NCBI GenBank assembly: GCA_027490305.1
Contig: JAIXYI010000036.1
Coordinates: 144,989 to 208,988 of the forward strand
Direction: 5' to 3'
DNA: 64,000 nt
Source of the DNA: Flavobacteriaceae bacterium
Lineage (GTDB): Bacteria > Bacteroidota > Bacteroidia > Flavobacteriales > Flavobacteriaceae
The position numbers and the translations under genes were made by a program. Below are positions 46,932 to 55,921 of this stretch, piece by piece. Under the pieces are notes generated by a model. The model saw only the letters and a list, made by a program, of their open reading frames with translations, was not told where the DNA came from and ran no database searches. Every line of letters starts with the position of its first letter. Positions within the stretch are counted from its first letter, which is position 1.

Positions 46932-47672
46932 ATGGAATTTTTTTTCGATCCCCTATGCACTTTCGTCGCATGCAGCTTGCTGGCAGCGGCTATCTGGAAA
47001 TGGTGGCGTAAGCGGGTTGGGGTCATCGTATTTTGTTTTGGGGTGCTATGGTTTGTACTTTTCGTGATAACGCCACTGCCCATCTGGCTATGCGCATGCT
47101 ATGAACGGTCAGTCACAGCGTATCCAATGACCGATCCCCGTATGAAGGATGCCCAGATTCCGGTGCTTTCGCTCGGTGGTGGAATATCAGATGATCCGCA
47201 CCTGGTTGATTCCGATCGTCTCACACCGGCCTCCCGCGCGCGTCTCATTCGTAGCGTTTCTATCTACAGACTGGCGCCGGGACGTAAGATTATTTTTTCC
47301 GGAAGTTCAACGTTTGCTGCCCTTGACAATGCAGATGTAACGGCGCAGGCGGCATTGGATGTGGGCGTTGATCCTGCAGATACCCTTAAATTAAAGCATT
47401 GTTACACTACCCGCGAGGAAGCACGTGAGTTTGCCAAGAGGTTCGGCAAAAGACCATTTTTTCTGGTGACGGACGCCATTCATATGCCGCGGGCCCTACA
47501 GTCGTTTCGGGCCCTGGGTTTGAAGCCGATGCCTGTTCCGTGCAATTACCTGGTCCAGTTTGGGCAGAAATCCAATCCTTATCACTGGAAACCCGATTTC
47601 GCCAAGGCCATGGTCACGAAACGGCTATTCCACGAGTATGCGGGCACACTTTACTATAAATGGCGACAATAA
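46932..47672 (+). CDS. YdcF/ElyC-type (DUF218) membrane protein
   Basis: N-terminal TMs; IPVLSLGGGISDDPHL, KIIFSGSSTFA, CYTTREEAREFAKRF, LVTDAIHMPRALQSFRALGLKPMPVPC. Confidence 0.85.
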   Translation: MEFFFDPLCTFVACSLLAAAIWKWWRKRVGVIVFCFGVLWFVLFVITPLPIWLCACYERSVTAYPMTDPRMKDAQIPVLSLGGGISDDPHLVDSDRLTPASRARLIRSVSIYRLAPGRKIIFSGSSTFAALDNADVTAQAALDVGVDPADTLKLKHCYTTREEAREFAKRFGKRPFFLVTDAIHMPRALQSFRALGLKPMPVPCNYLVQFGQKSNPYHWKPDFAKAMVTKRLFHEYAGTLYYKWRQ

Positions 47673-48307
47673 CACAACGCGTGCTTATCAGGTTTACTGA
47701 CGTGGTCTTGTCGGTTTTCGCTATCGTGATAGGGTTGCCATTTTTCCTGCTGCTGATTGTTGTAATGGTATTGGTGCAGGGATTACCGGTGCTGTTTTGG
47801 CAGAAACGGGGCGGTCGTAACTGCGAACCCTTTAACATGTGCAAATTAAGGACGATGCGGAACAACACAGAGGACGAGTTGGGAATCACGCGCGGACTAC
47901 ATGACGACCGCATAACGCCACTGGGTGCATTGCTGAGGAAATATAAGATCGACGAGTTGCCACAGTTCCTCAACGTCCTTAAAGGCGATATGTCGGTGGT
48001 CGGTTCCAGGCCCCAGGTGATGTTTTATGTGGAAAAGGATCACGGTCTCTATTCGCAGATACTGAAAGAACGACCCGGGCTGCTCAGTCCGGCGGCCATA
48101 GAGTTTCGAGATGAGGAAGAGCTTCTGGGAATGGTGCCAAATCCCCGGCAAGTATATGAGGAACAACTTCTGCCCTTGAAATCGCAAATGGACATTGATT
48201 TGGCCACAAACCTCACCTACCGAAAATATCTCAGTGTAATTATTGTCTACCTGGTGTCCGTACTGTTCAATAAAGGACGATATTCCGGGAAGTCCTTGCG
48301 GCTTTAA
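47660..48307 (+). CDS. Initiating sugar transferase (PglC-like), copy 2
   Basis: [69 protein letters not shown]. Confidence 0.92.
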   Translation: MATITQRVLIRFTDVVLSVFAIVIGLPFFLLLIVVMVLVQGLPVLFWQKRGGRNCEPFNMCKLRTMRNNTEDELGITRGLHDDRITPLGALLRKYKIDELPQFLNVLKGDMSVVGSRPQVMFYVEKDHGLYSQILKERPGLLSPAAIEFRDEEELLGMVPNPRQVYEEQLLPLKSQMDIDLATNLTYRKYLSVIIVYLVSVLFNKGRYSGKSLRL

Positions 48308-48332
48308 CGTTTTTTTTATACTTTCACAGAAT

Positions 48333-49487
48333 ATGAATATCGCAGTTCAAGAAAGAATCTGGTTGTCTTCACCGCACATGGGCGGTTCGGAGGAGAAGTA
48401 TGTCAAACAGGCATTCGATTCAAACTGGGTCGCGCCTTTAGGGCCAAATGTCAATGCGTTTGAGCAGTCACTTGAAAGCTATCTGGCTGAAGGCGTATTT
48501 GTGGGTGCCCTTAGCTCAGGAACGGCGGCCATACACCTCGGCCTGGTATTGTTGGGAGTGGGAAAAGGGGATGAGGTTATCTGCCAGAGTATGACGTTTT
48601 CGGCCTCCGCGAACCCTATCCTTTATCAGGGGTCAACACCTATTTTTGTAGATAGCGAACCCGGCACATGGAACATGTGTCCTGAAGCACTCGAAACGGC
48701 CTTGAAAGACCGCATAGCGAAAGGTCGTAGGCCGAAAGCTGTTATTGCAGTTCATTTATATGGGGTTCCGTTTCTTTATGATGAGATACGTGAGGTGTGC
48801 GACCGTTATGAAGTGCCATTGCTTGAAGACGCCGCAGAGGCGCTGGGCAGTACCTATCGTGGTCGCAAGTGTGGTACGTTGGGAGACATCGGCGTGCTCT
48901 CCTTCAATGGGAACAAAATCATTACGACTTCGGGCGGTGGGGCCATCGTATGCCACACCAAAGATCAAAAAGAACGGGCGGTATTTTTTTCCACTCAGTC
49001 AAGGGATGCTGCGCCCCATTACCAGCACAGCGAGATAGGTTATAACTATCGCATGAGTAACATTTGCGCGGGTATCGGATGCGGACAGATGGAGGTTTTG
49101 GATTCCCATGTCCTGGCGCGTCGGAAGATGCACGATTTTTACGCGCAACTCCTAGCTGACGTTGGAGGAGCAACGGTCTTTTCAGTGCCAAACGATTACA
49201 GTTTTGCTAATTACTGGCTGACTGCGATTACTTTGGATGCGTCCGCTACCAGAGAGGGTAGAACCAGAGAGGATCTTCGATTATTTTTGGAAAACCTTAC
49301 CATTGAGTCGCGTCCGCTTTGGAAGCCGATGCACCTGCAGCCTATTTTTCACGATGCGCCTTATTATGGCGGCACGGTGTCGGAGGACCTCTTCCGGGAC
49401 GGGCTCTGCCTGCCGTCAGGTTCTAACCTGACAGATGCAGACCGTATGCGTCTGTCTGAGGCGTTCAACGTATTTTTTGGAGAATGA
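48333..49487 (+). CDS. DegT/DnrJ/EryC1/StrS (PglE-like) aminotransferase
   Basis: IWLSSPHMGGSEEKYVKQAFDSNWVAPLGPNV, LSSGTAAIHLGL, EDAAEALGSTYRGRKCGTLGDIGVLSFNGNKIITTSGGGAIV; start reassigned. Confidence 0.94.
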   Translation: MNIAVQERIWLSSPHMGGSEEKYVKQAFDSNWVAPLGPNVNAFEQSLESYLAEGVFVGALSSGTAAIHLGLVLLGVGKGDEVICQSMTFSASANPILYQGSTPIFVDSEPGTWNMCPEALETALKDRIAKGRRPKAVIAVHLYGVPFLYDEIREVCDRYEVPLLEDAAEALGSTYRGRKCGTLGDIGVLSFNGNKIITTSGGGAIVCHTKDQKERAVFFSTQSRDAAPHYQHSEIGYNYRMSNICAGIGCGQMEVLDSHVLARRKMHDFYAQLLADVGGATVFSVPNDYSFANYWLTAITLDASATREGRTREDLRLFLENLTIESRPLWKPMHLQPIFHDAPYYGGTVSEDLFRDGLCLPSGSNLTDADRMRLSEAFNVFFGE

Positions 49488-49510
49488 TAGTTTTGTAGGA
49501 ATATAGTCAA

Positions 49511-51466
49511 ATGATAAACAGCATTAGGGAACGGGCAACAGCTTTATTGTCGCAACTATGGGACGGCAGTCTCAAGGATGTACGGTATCTGCCGCGTTGG
49601 ATCATCCTCTCACTCGATATGACGATCGTGTCGCTTTGCGCGTACGGAACGTTCAAACTACTGCGCGAGATGCACCTCTATTACGTAAGCAGTGGTTATC
49701 TCTTGATGACGATAGCGGTGTATTTGGTACTCAACCTTTTTTTCTTTTGGGTGTTCCGTACCTATTCTGGCATCATCAGGCACTCATCCTTCATTGACGC
49801 GGTGAAGATATTCGTGGCGTTGTTTATGACGTTGCTCGGACTGGTAATTATTAATTTTTCCTTCCTCTTTTTAACCGGTGTCAAACTTTACCTCAATGTA
49901 GGTTTGTTCATCAACTTTATCTTGTCTTTCTTCTGCCTGTTCCTGTATCGGGTTATCGTGAAGCAGTCTTTCGAGGTCTACTTTTCTGATCAAAGTTCCG
50001 ATGATCTCATGCAGGCCCTTGTATATGGTGCCGATGCCAATGCGATGGCGGTAGCCAATGCCCTGCGATTTGAGAGGCCGATGCGTTTCCGTATAGTTGG
50101 ATTCGTCGAAAAGAACAGCCAGAACACCTCAAAAAGAATCCTTAATCTACCTATTTTCAGCCTTACCCGTCGTATCCCCGTAATCATGCGTTCTATTGAG
50201 GCGGATGCACTCATTATTGCAGATAAGAGTCTTTCCAAGGATGAGAAACTGGCTATAGTCGAAGAGTGTATTGAATATAACTATAAAGTCTACACGGTTC
50301 CGCTGATTAGTGACTGGGAAGACCGAAAGGAAATCTCGAGTAAGGTTACCAATTTCAAGATACAGGATTTGTTAGAGCGCAAACCGATTGTGCTCGACAA
50401 CCAGTCGATTTCTGCTGAATTACAGAATAAAACCGTCTTGATAACGGGTGCGGCGGGGTCCATCGGCAGCGAGATTACGCGACAGGTAATGTTGTTCCGT
50501 CCGGCGACTGTTGTGATGCTGGACCAGGCTGAAACACCCTTGCACAACCTGAGTATCGAAATTGCGCAGAACTTTTCTGGAATCGAAACGCGATGTGTAA
50601 TTGCGGATATCCGTAACAAGGCAAGTATAGAGACTACGTTTGCGAAGTACAAACCGGATGTCGTTTTCCATGCAGCAGCCTACAAACACGTGCCGTTGAT
50701 GGAGGAGAACCCTTCGCAAGCCGTTTTTGTAAATGTAATGGGTACGAAGAATCTTGCTGACCTGTCCTGCTTCCATGGTGTGTCCAAGTTTGTAATGGTC
50801 TCTACCGACAAAGCGGTGAATCCGAGTAACGTAATGGGAGCAAGTAAGCGCATTGCTGAAATGTATGTGCAAGCGATGCATTATCTTGGTCGCGAACGTG
50901 GCGATTGCCAGACACGTTTTGTCACAACCCGTTTTGGTAATGTTTTGGGGTCAAACGGATCTGTTGTTCCGCTGTTTACAGAGCAGATCGCGAAAGGCGG
51001 CCCGGTAACAATCACCCACCCTGAAATCATCCGTTATTTCATGACCATTCCCGAGGCCTGCCAGCTCGTGTTGGAGGCTGGCGCGATGGGGCGTGGTGGC
51101 GATATTTATATCTTTGATATGGGCAAACCGGTCAAGATCATTGATCTGGCTACCAAAATGATCCGTCTGGCGGGCTACGTCCCGGAAAAGGATATCAAGA
51201 TCAAGATTGTGGGACTGCGTCCCGGGGAGAAACTTTATGAAGAGCTACTTAACGATAGTGCGCAAACACTGCCCACGCACCACGAGAAAATCATGATTTC
51301 TAAGGAAATCACCAGCGATTACGTTACGATACAGGACGCGGTCGCCGACCTGATTGACCTCGCCGAAAGGGGGACAGCGATCGATATTGTTGCAAAGATG
51401 AAAGCGATTGTTCCTGAGTACCTGAGCCTTAATTCGGAGTACCAATTTTTGGACGCCAGTCGATGA
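49511..51466 (+). CDS. CapD/WbpM/PglF-like UDP-sugar 4,6-dehydratase
   Basis: N-terminal TMs; VLITGAAGSIGSEITRQVMLFRP, FHAAAYKHVPLMEENPSQAV, VSTDKAVNPSNVMGASKRIAE, VTTRFGNVLGSNGSVVPLF. Confidence 0.95.
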   Translation: MINSIRERATALLSQLWDGSLKDVRYLPRWIILSLDMTIVSLCAYGTFKLLREMHLYYVSSGYLLMTIAVYLVLNLFFFWVFRTYSGIIRHSSFIDAVKIFVALFMTLLGLVIINFSFLFLTGVKLYLNVGLFINFILSFFCLFLYRVIVKQSFEVYFSDQSSDDLMQALVYGADANAMAVANALRFERPMRFRIVGFVEKNSQNTSKRILNLPIFSLTRRIPVIMRSIEADALIIADKSLSKDEKLAIVEECIEYNYKVYTVPLISDWEDRKEISSKVTNFKIQDLLERKPIVLDNQSISAELQNKTVLITGAAGSIGSEITRQVMLFRPATVVMLDQAETPLHNLSIEIAQNFSGIETRCVIADIRNKASIETTFAKYKPDVVFHAAAYKHVPLMEENPSQAVFVNVMGTKNLADLSCFHGVSKFVMVSTDKAVNPSNVMGASKRIAEMYVQAMHYLGRERGDCQTRFVTTRFGNVLGSNGSVVPLFTEQIAKGGPVTITHPEIIRYFMTIPEACQLVLEAGAMGRGGDIYIFDMGKPVKIIDLATKMIRLAGYVPEKDIKIKIVGLRPGEKLYEELLNDSAQTLPTHHEKIMISKEITSDYVTIQDAVADLIDLAERGTAIDIVAKMKAIVPEYLSLNSEYQFLDASR

Positions 51467-51508
51467 CACCCGGTTAAAATGGTTATATTTGCCACAAATT
51501 ACAACATA

Positions 51509-52282
51509 GTGCGTACCACCATCCGTTTCTTTTCCTTCGTTACGCTAATCCTTCTCCTGGCATCCTGCGCTTCGCCGAAAAAAATCGAATATTTCCAGGA
51601 TATTGAACGGCTCCCTTCTTCTTTAAGTGAAAAATATGAGCCGGTATTACAACCAGACGACCTTCTCCTTATAATAGTATCGTCCTCGGAACCGGAGGCT
51701 GCAATGCCTTATAATCTTGGTTCCTATGTAAGTAATCTCGATGATTCAGAGACTATTTCGGGAGGAAACCGTTACCAGACTTACCTTATTGACAATGATG
51801 GAAACATCACATTTCCTGTAATCGGAAAACTGAAGATTGGTGGGATGACGAAGTCAGAGGCAGTCGGTTTGCTACGCAGCGAATTGCTGAAGTATATTAA
51901 AGACCCGATTATCATGCTCCGCATCGTAAACTACAAGTATTCGGTGATGGGAGAGGTCGCGCGACCAGGTAGCTTTGTTTCAGAGACCGAGCGCACAACC
52001 CTTCCGGAAGCCATCAGCCGGGCGGGTGACCTTACGATTTTTGGAAACCGTAAAGAGATACTCGTCATCCGGGAAAGCAACGGAGTCAGGACCCATAATT
52101 TTGTTGACCTGACGTCAGCAGACTTTATCAATTCACCGTTCTATTATGTAGACCAGAATGACGTTATTTACGTCAAGCCTAACCGCACCCGGGTGAATGC
52201 GTCTGCAGTAGGGCCAAACATCGGAATCGGTATTTCCATTGTTTCGCTTGCTGTAACTTTAATTGCCGTATTAACGAGATAG
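51509..52282 (+). CDS. Polysaccharide export (Wza-like) lipoprotein, copy 2
   Basis: MRTTIRFFSFVTLILLLASCAS lipobox from GTG; LQPDDLLLIIVSS Poly_export motif; alternative ATG at 51479 overlaps a TATATTTG (51484-51491) promoter-like element. Confidence 0.88.
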   Translation: MRTTIRFFSFVTLILLLASCASPKKIEYFQDIERLPSSLSEKYEPVLQPDDLLLIIVSSSEPEAAMPYNLGSYVSNLDDSETISGGNRYQTYLIDNDGNITFPVIGKLKIGGMTKSEAVGLLRSELLKYIKDPIIMLRIVNYKYSVMGEVARPGSFVSETERTTLPEAISRAGDLTIFGNRKEILVIRESNGVRTHNFVDLTSADFINSPFYYVDQNDVIYVKPNRTRVNASAVGPNIGIGISIVSLAVTLIAVLTR

Positions 52283-52283
52283 T

Positions 52284-54698
52284 ATGAAGCAGAACGAAAC
52301 AGGAGACGGTCCGTTCGGTCTTGACAACGGACTGAAAGAGCAACTTGAAAAGTATCTGTTCTATTGGAGATGGTTTCTTATATCTACCGTTATCGCCATT
52401 GGCGCAGCCTACTTTTATCTCCAGTACAGCACCGCGATTTACAAGTCCGAAGCCATCCTCATGATCAAGGACGACAAAAGGGGAGGGATCGCCAGCGAAC
52501 TAAGTAGCTTTACAGATCTCGGACTTTTTGGTGGTGTGAAAATGAGTGTTGACAATGAAATCGAGATATTAAAGTCGAGGTCATTGGTCAGCGCCGCGCT
52601 TTATGATCTTGACTTCTACCTCTCGATGTATTCAGAAGGTCGCCTCAAGACGACTCGTATCTACAAAGACTATCCAATCCATATCAACTTCATCGAGAAG
52701 AAGCCGGACTTTCATAATAAAGATGTAACGCTCGTAGTCGAGACATTATCACCCACGCGTTTCCGTCTTTCTGATGAGGCGATGAACGAACTGGGCGAAT
52801 ACAAATTTGGCCAAACGGTTGCTTTTCGGTATGGGAAAATGGTTGTCACCAACATTTCCGCAACACCGGAACTGCATGGTAAAATCATCGTGAAATTGTC
52901 TGCTTTGGATCGCCTTGTTGATTCCTACAGAGGACGCTTAAAAGTTGAGCCTTCTAATGATGGAATGAGCAGTGTGTTGACATTGTCGATTACGGATCCC
53001 GTAAAACAGGTAGGCATCGACTTCTTGAATGAACTTATCGCAAAGTATAACGAGGACGCGGTACGTGATAAGAATATGGTTTCAACGAAGACGCGGAACT
53101 TCATCAATGAACGCCTTCGTAGTATCAGCCTCGAACTGGATACCGTTGAAACTGGATTAGAGGATTTCAAAAGAAGAAACAACATCACCGATATTCCGAC
53201 ACAGGCAGCCCTTTTTCTACAGACGTCATCAGAGTTCCAGAAGGAGGTGATGGAGAACGAGACGCAATTGAATATCGTCAATTACATGATTGCGTTCATA
53301 AACAAAAGCAAAACATTCGAGGTAGTCCCACCTAACCTCATTACGCAGGCCGACGCATCGTCTCTGATTATCACGTATAACGATATCCTTACGCGCAGGA
53401 ACCGGATCGCAAAAGGTGCTACGGAAGAAAACCAGTTTGTGATCAACCTTAACAACCAGCTTGCCGACCTTAGGCTGAGTATCGTCAAAACCCTTAATAA
53501 CCTGAGGGAGACGTTGCTTATTAAGCAGAAAGACCTCGCGCAACAAGAGAATTTTATTACAGGCAAGATACAGCGCGTACCGGCACAAGAAAAAGAGTCA
53601 CGCAGTATTTCGCGTACGCAACAGATTAAAGAGACACTTTATCTCTACCTACTGCAAAAACGTGAGGAGAATGCCATTTCCCTCGCTGTAACATCATCGA
53701 ACTCCAAGACAATCGATTCGGCCTACTCATACCCGATACCGGTATCACCCAACCGGCAAGTGGTTTATCTTATAGCGGTCTTCGCAGGACTTTTCATTCC
53801 ATTTGGAATTATCTACGTTCGGGATCTTCTTGACAATCGTATCAAAAGCCGTAAGGATATCGAAGAGTATATCGATATACCTTTCCTGGGGGATGTGCCA
53901 CGCTCCGAAACTGCTGGTGAACTTATCCAGGAAAATAGCCGTTCAAGTTCGGCGGAGGCAATGCGTATTGTTAGAACAAACCTCGACTTCGTCCTCTCTT
54001 CTGTTACCGAACAGCGGGCGAAGGTCGTGTTCCTTACCTCGACAGTACCAAAGGAAGGTAAGACATTTGTTTCTGTAAACCTGGCCGGTACCTTCGCATT
54101 ATCTAAGAAACGGGTACTTCTTGTGGGTCTTGACATACGGAATCCCAAGCTTGATGAATATATGACAGTCCCGGCCAAAGGGGTTACCAATTATTTGTCT
54201 ACACCGAATGCTAATCTCGATGATTTTATATTCAAATTAGAAGGGTACGAAAACTTCTATGTACTCCCTTCAGGAATCATTCCGCCGAACCCTGCCGAAT
54301 TACTGATGAGTGCGAAGGTCGACACGATGTTCGATGACCTGAAACAGCGGTTTGATTATATCGTTGTTGATACGGCGCCAGTCAGTCTCGTTACCGATAC
54401 GTTCTTGGTGGCCAAACATGCAGATGCAGTTATTTACGTCGTGAGGTTCGACTACCTTGACAAGCGTATGTTGGCACTTCCTAGAAAACTCCATGAGGAG
54501 AAGAAGCTTCCGTCGATGTCCATCGTCATGAACGATACCCATGTGAAGAAGGGTTACGGCTATGGCTATGGTTACGGCTACGGATACGGCTACGGATACG
54601 GCTATGGCTATGGTTACGGCTATGGCTACGGAGTAGAGAAACCAAAAGCACCGTTGTACCGTAGGGTGATTAACTTTATCCTTGGAAACAGGGAATAA
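52284..54698 (+). CDS. Wzc-like polysaccharide co-polymerase / BY-kinase, copy 2
   Basis: Wzz domain; LTSTVPKEGKTFVSVNLAGTFA, LLVGLDIRNPKL, FDYIVVDTAPVSLVTDTFLVAKHAD; Tyr-Gly C-terminal tail. Confidence 0.94.
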   Translation: MKQNETGDGPFGLDNGLKEQLEKYLFYWRWFLISTVIAIGAAYFYLQYSTAIYKSEAILMIKDDKRGGIASELSSFTDLGLFGGVKMSVDNEIEILKSRSLVSAALYDLDFYLSMYSEGRLKTTRIYKDYPIHINFIEKKPDFHNKDVTLVVETLSPTRFRLSDEAMNELGEYKFGQTVAFRYGKMVVTNISATPELHGKIIVKLSALDRLVDSYRGRLKVEPSNDGMSSVLTLSITDPVKQVGIDFLNELIAKYNEDAVRDKNMVSTKTRNFINERLRSISLELDTVETGLEDFKRRNNITDIPTQAALFLQTSSEFQKEVMENETQLNIVNYMIAFINKSKTFEVVPPNLITQADASSLIITYNDILTRRNRIAKGATEENQFVINLNNQLADLRLSIVKTLNNLRETLLIKQKDLAQQENFITGKIQRVPAQEKESRSISRTQQIKETLYLYLLQKREENAISLAVTSSNSKTIDSAYSYPIPVSPNRQVVYLIAVFAGLFIPFGIIYVRDLLDNRIKSRKDIEEYIDIPFLGDVPRSETAGELIQENSRSSSAEAMRIVRTNLDFVLSSVTEQRAKVVFLTSTVPKEGKTFVSVNLAGTFALSKKRVLLVGLDIRNPKLDEYMTVPAKGVTNYLSTPNANLDDFIFKLEGYENFYVLPSGIIPPNPAELLMSAKVDTMFDDLKQRFDYIVVDTAPVSLVTDTFLVAKHADAVIYVVRFDYLDKRMLALPRKLHEEKKLPSMSIVMNDTHVKKGYGYGYGYGYGYGYGYGYGYGYGYGYGVEKPKAPLYRRVINFILGNRE
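54552..54632 (+). repeat. In-frame hexanucleotide (GGN TAY)13 encoding (Gly-Tyr)13, Wzc copy 2
   Basis: GGTTAC GGCTAT GGCTAT GGTTAC GGCTAC GGATAC GGCTAC GGATAC GGCTAT GGCTAT GGTTAC GGCTAT GGCTAC GGA. Confidence 0.97.
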
Positions 54699-54743
54699 GC
54701 CTTTAATTATTTGGGCATAGCATCCTATAAAGGAAAAACCCTT

Positions 54744-55487
54744 TTATTTCGCGAAATACTGGTTGGCCTTTATGGCCGCCTGTAGGTTTGGAATAGCCTC
54801 CTTTTTGATCTGCAGGGGTAGCTGGAACGATTTGAGGTGGTTTTCATGGTGTACATCCGATCCAACGTAGTCTATAAGACCCGCGGTCAGTAGCTCGGAT
54901 GCACAATTGAGGACGCCTGTTCCATAATATCCAGTCGTCGACAAAAGATTTAGCTGGAAAAGGCAGCCTACCTTTTTCAGGCGACGGTATTCCGCCAATT
55001 GGCCATGATAGAAAAGGTACCGTTCCGGATGGGCCAACAGCGGCTTATATCCCGCGTTCTGTATGTCGAACAGTAATTCGTAGAGGAAAACGGGGGCGCT
55101 TAAATAAGACATCTCGATAAGGACGATTTTATCCTTTAAAGTCATAAGTTCATTTCCGCTTTTGACGTTGTCAGACAGTTGGGTGTTCATCATATATTCC
55201 GTCGCAACGTCAAATCGCAACTGCGGGAAGCTTTTAAGCGCATCCTGTGTTTTGATATGCGCCGACTTTATGCCTTCCGTAGTGTTATCCCAAACGCCCT
55301 CCAGTGTGTGAGGTGTAGCGATAAACCCCTCAAAACCAATTGATATCAGGCCAGAAACCAGCGAAAAAGAGTCTTCCGGTGTCTTGGCGCCATCGTCAAT
55401 GCCATAGATCAGGTGGGAGTGTATGTCTGTATAGTGGCCGTCAAACAAGTCACGTAACGGCAGTTTGGATTTTTTAAAGAACAGCAT
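54744..55487 (-). CDS. CpsB/YwqE-type PHP tyrosine-protein phosphatase
   Basis: YTDIHSHLIYGIDDGAKTPEDSFSLV, GFIATPH, PLLAHPERYLF, DYVGSDVHH; start reassigned to MLFFKKSKLP because the longer ORF reads through a terminator hairpin. Confidence 0.9.
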   Translation of the reverse strand: MLFFKKSKLPLRDLFDGHYTDIHSHLIYGIDDGAKTPEDSFSLVSGLISIGFEGFIATPHTLEGVWDNTTEGIKSAHIKTQDALKSFPQLRFDVATEYMMNTQLSDNVKSGNELMTLKDKIVLIEMSYLSAPVFLYELLFDIQNAGYKPLLAHPERYLFYHGQLAEYRRLKKVGCLFQLNLLSTTGYYGTGVLNCASELLTAGLIDYVGSDVHHENHLKSFQLPLQIKKEAIPNLQAAIKANQYFAK

Positions 55488-55493
55488 ATCGTA

Positions 55494-55519
55494 CAATAAA
55501 AAATGCACCGGATGGTGCA
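55494..55519 (-). terminator. Rho-independent terminator of the small membrane protein gene
   Basis: Minus strand TGCACC-ATCC-GGTGCA then TTTTTTATTG. Confidence 0.75.
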
Positions 55520-55544
55520 TTAGATGGTAGAGTGGATTACTAGA

Positions 55545-55757
55545 CTACTTGGCGCTTCGTGACATTTGTGAGCGAATCTGGAAAAAAGCAAACAAAACAG
55601 CCGCAATTCCCAAATAGATAATGTATGTATTCACAGGAGCCGGTGGGTCATCACCCCCGGTGTCGCCGTCATTTGGATCCGGAAGCTGAGCAGATACGGC
55701 AAAATTCATTGCCAGTAGTGCTACAGTCAGAAAGAATTTCGCGTAATTAAATTTCAT
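55545..55757 (-). CDS. Small secreted/membrane protein: signal peptide, Asp/Pro/Gly spacer, C-terminal TM and basic tail (PID-CTERM-like layout)
   Basis: MKFNYAKFFLTVALLAMNFAVSAQ-LPDPNDGDTGGDDPPAPVNTY-IIYLGIAAVLFAFFQI-RSQMSRSAK. Confidence 0.6.
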   Translation of the reverse strand: MKFNYAKFFLTVALLAMNFAVSAQLPDPNDGDTGGDDPPAPVNTYIIYLGIAAVLFAFFQIRSQMSRSAK

Positions 55758-55921
55758 GGCACTATAGGATTTTAAGATTTCAAACTTTTGGTAAAAGTAG
55801 CATTTTATTTCAAATTGCCAATGGTTTCTTAATTTTTTTTTGCGAAAAAAAGCTCGTTATGTTAAAACTATGGGGGTTAAATCAAGATTTTGATATGATT
55901 TCTTCGCTAAATGGAAGGAAT

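Noticed and set aside
54552-54632. Possible frameshifting contingency (phase-variation) locus
   Set aside because: The unit is 6 bp, so changes stay in frame; kept only as a tail-length hypothesis
55488-55520. MHHPVHFLLYD extension of the CpsB-like phosphatase
   Set aside because: It is the translation of a terminator hairpin (TGCACCATCCGGTGCATTTTTT) for the upstream gene
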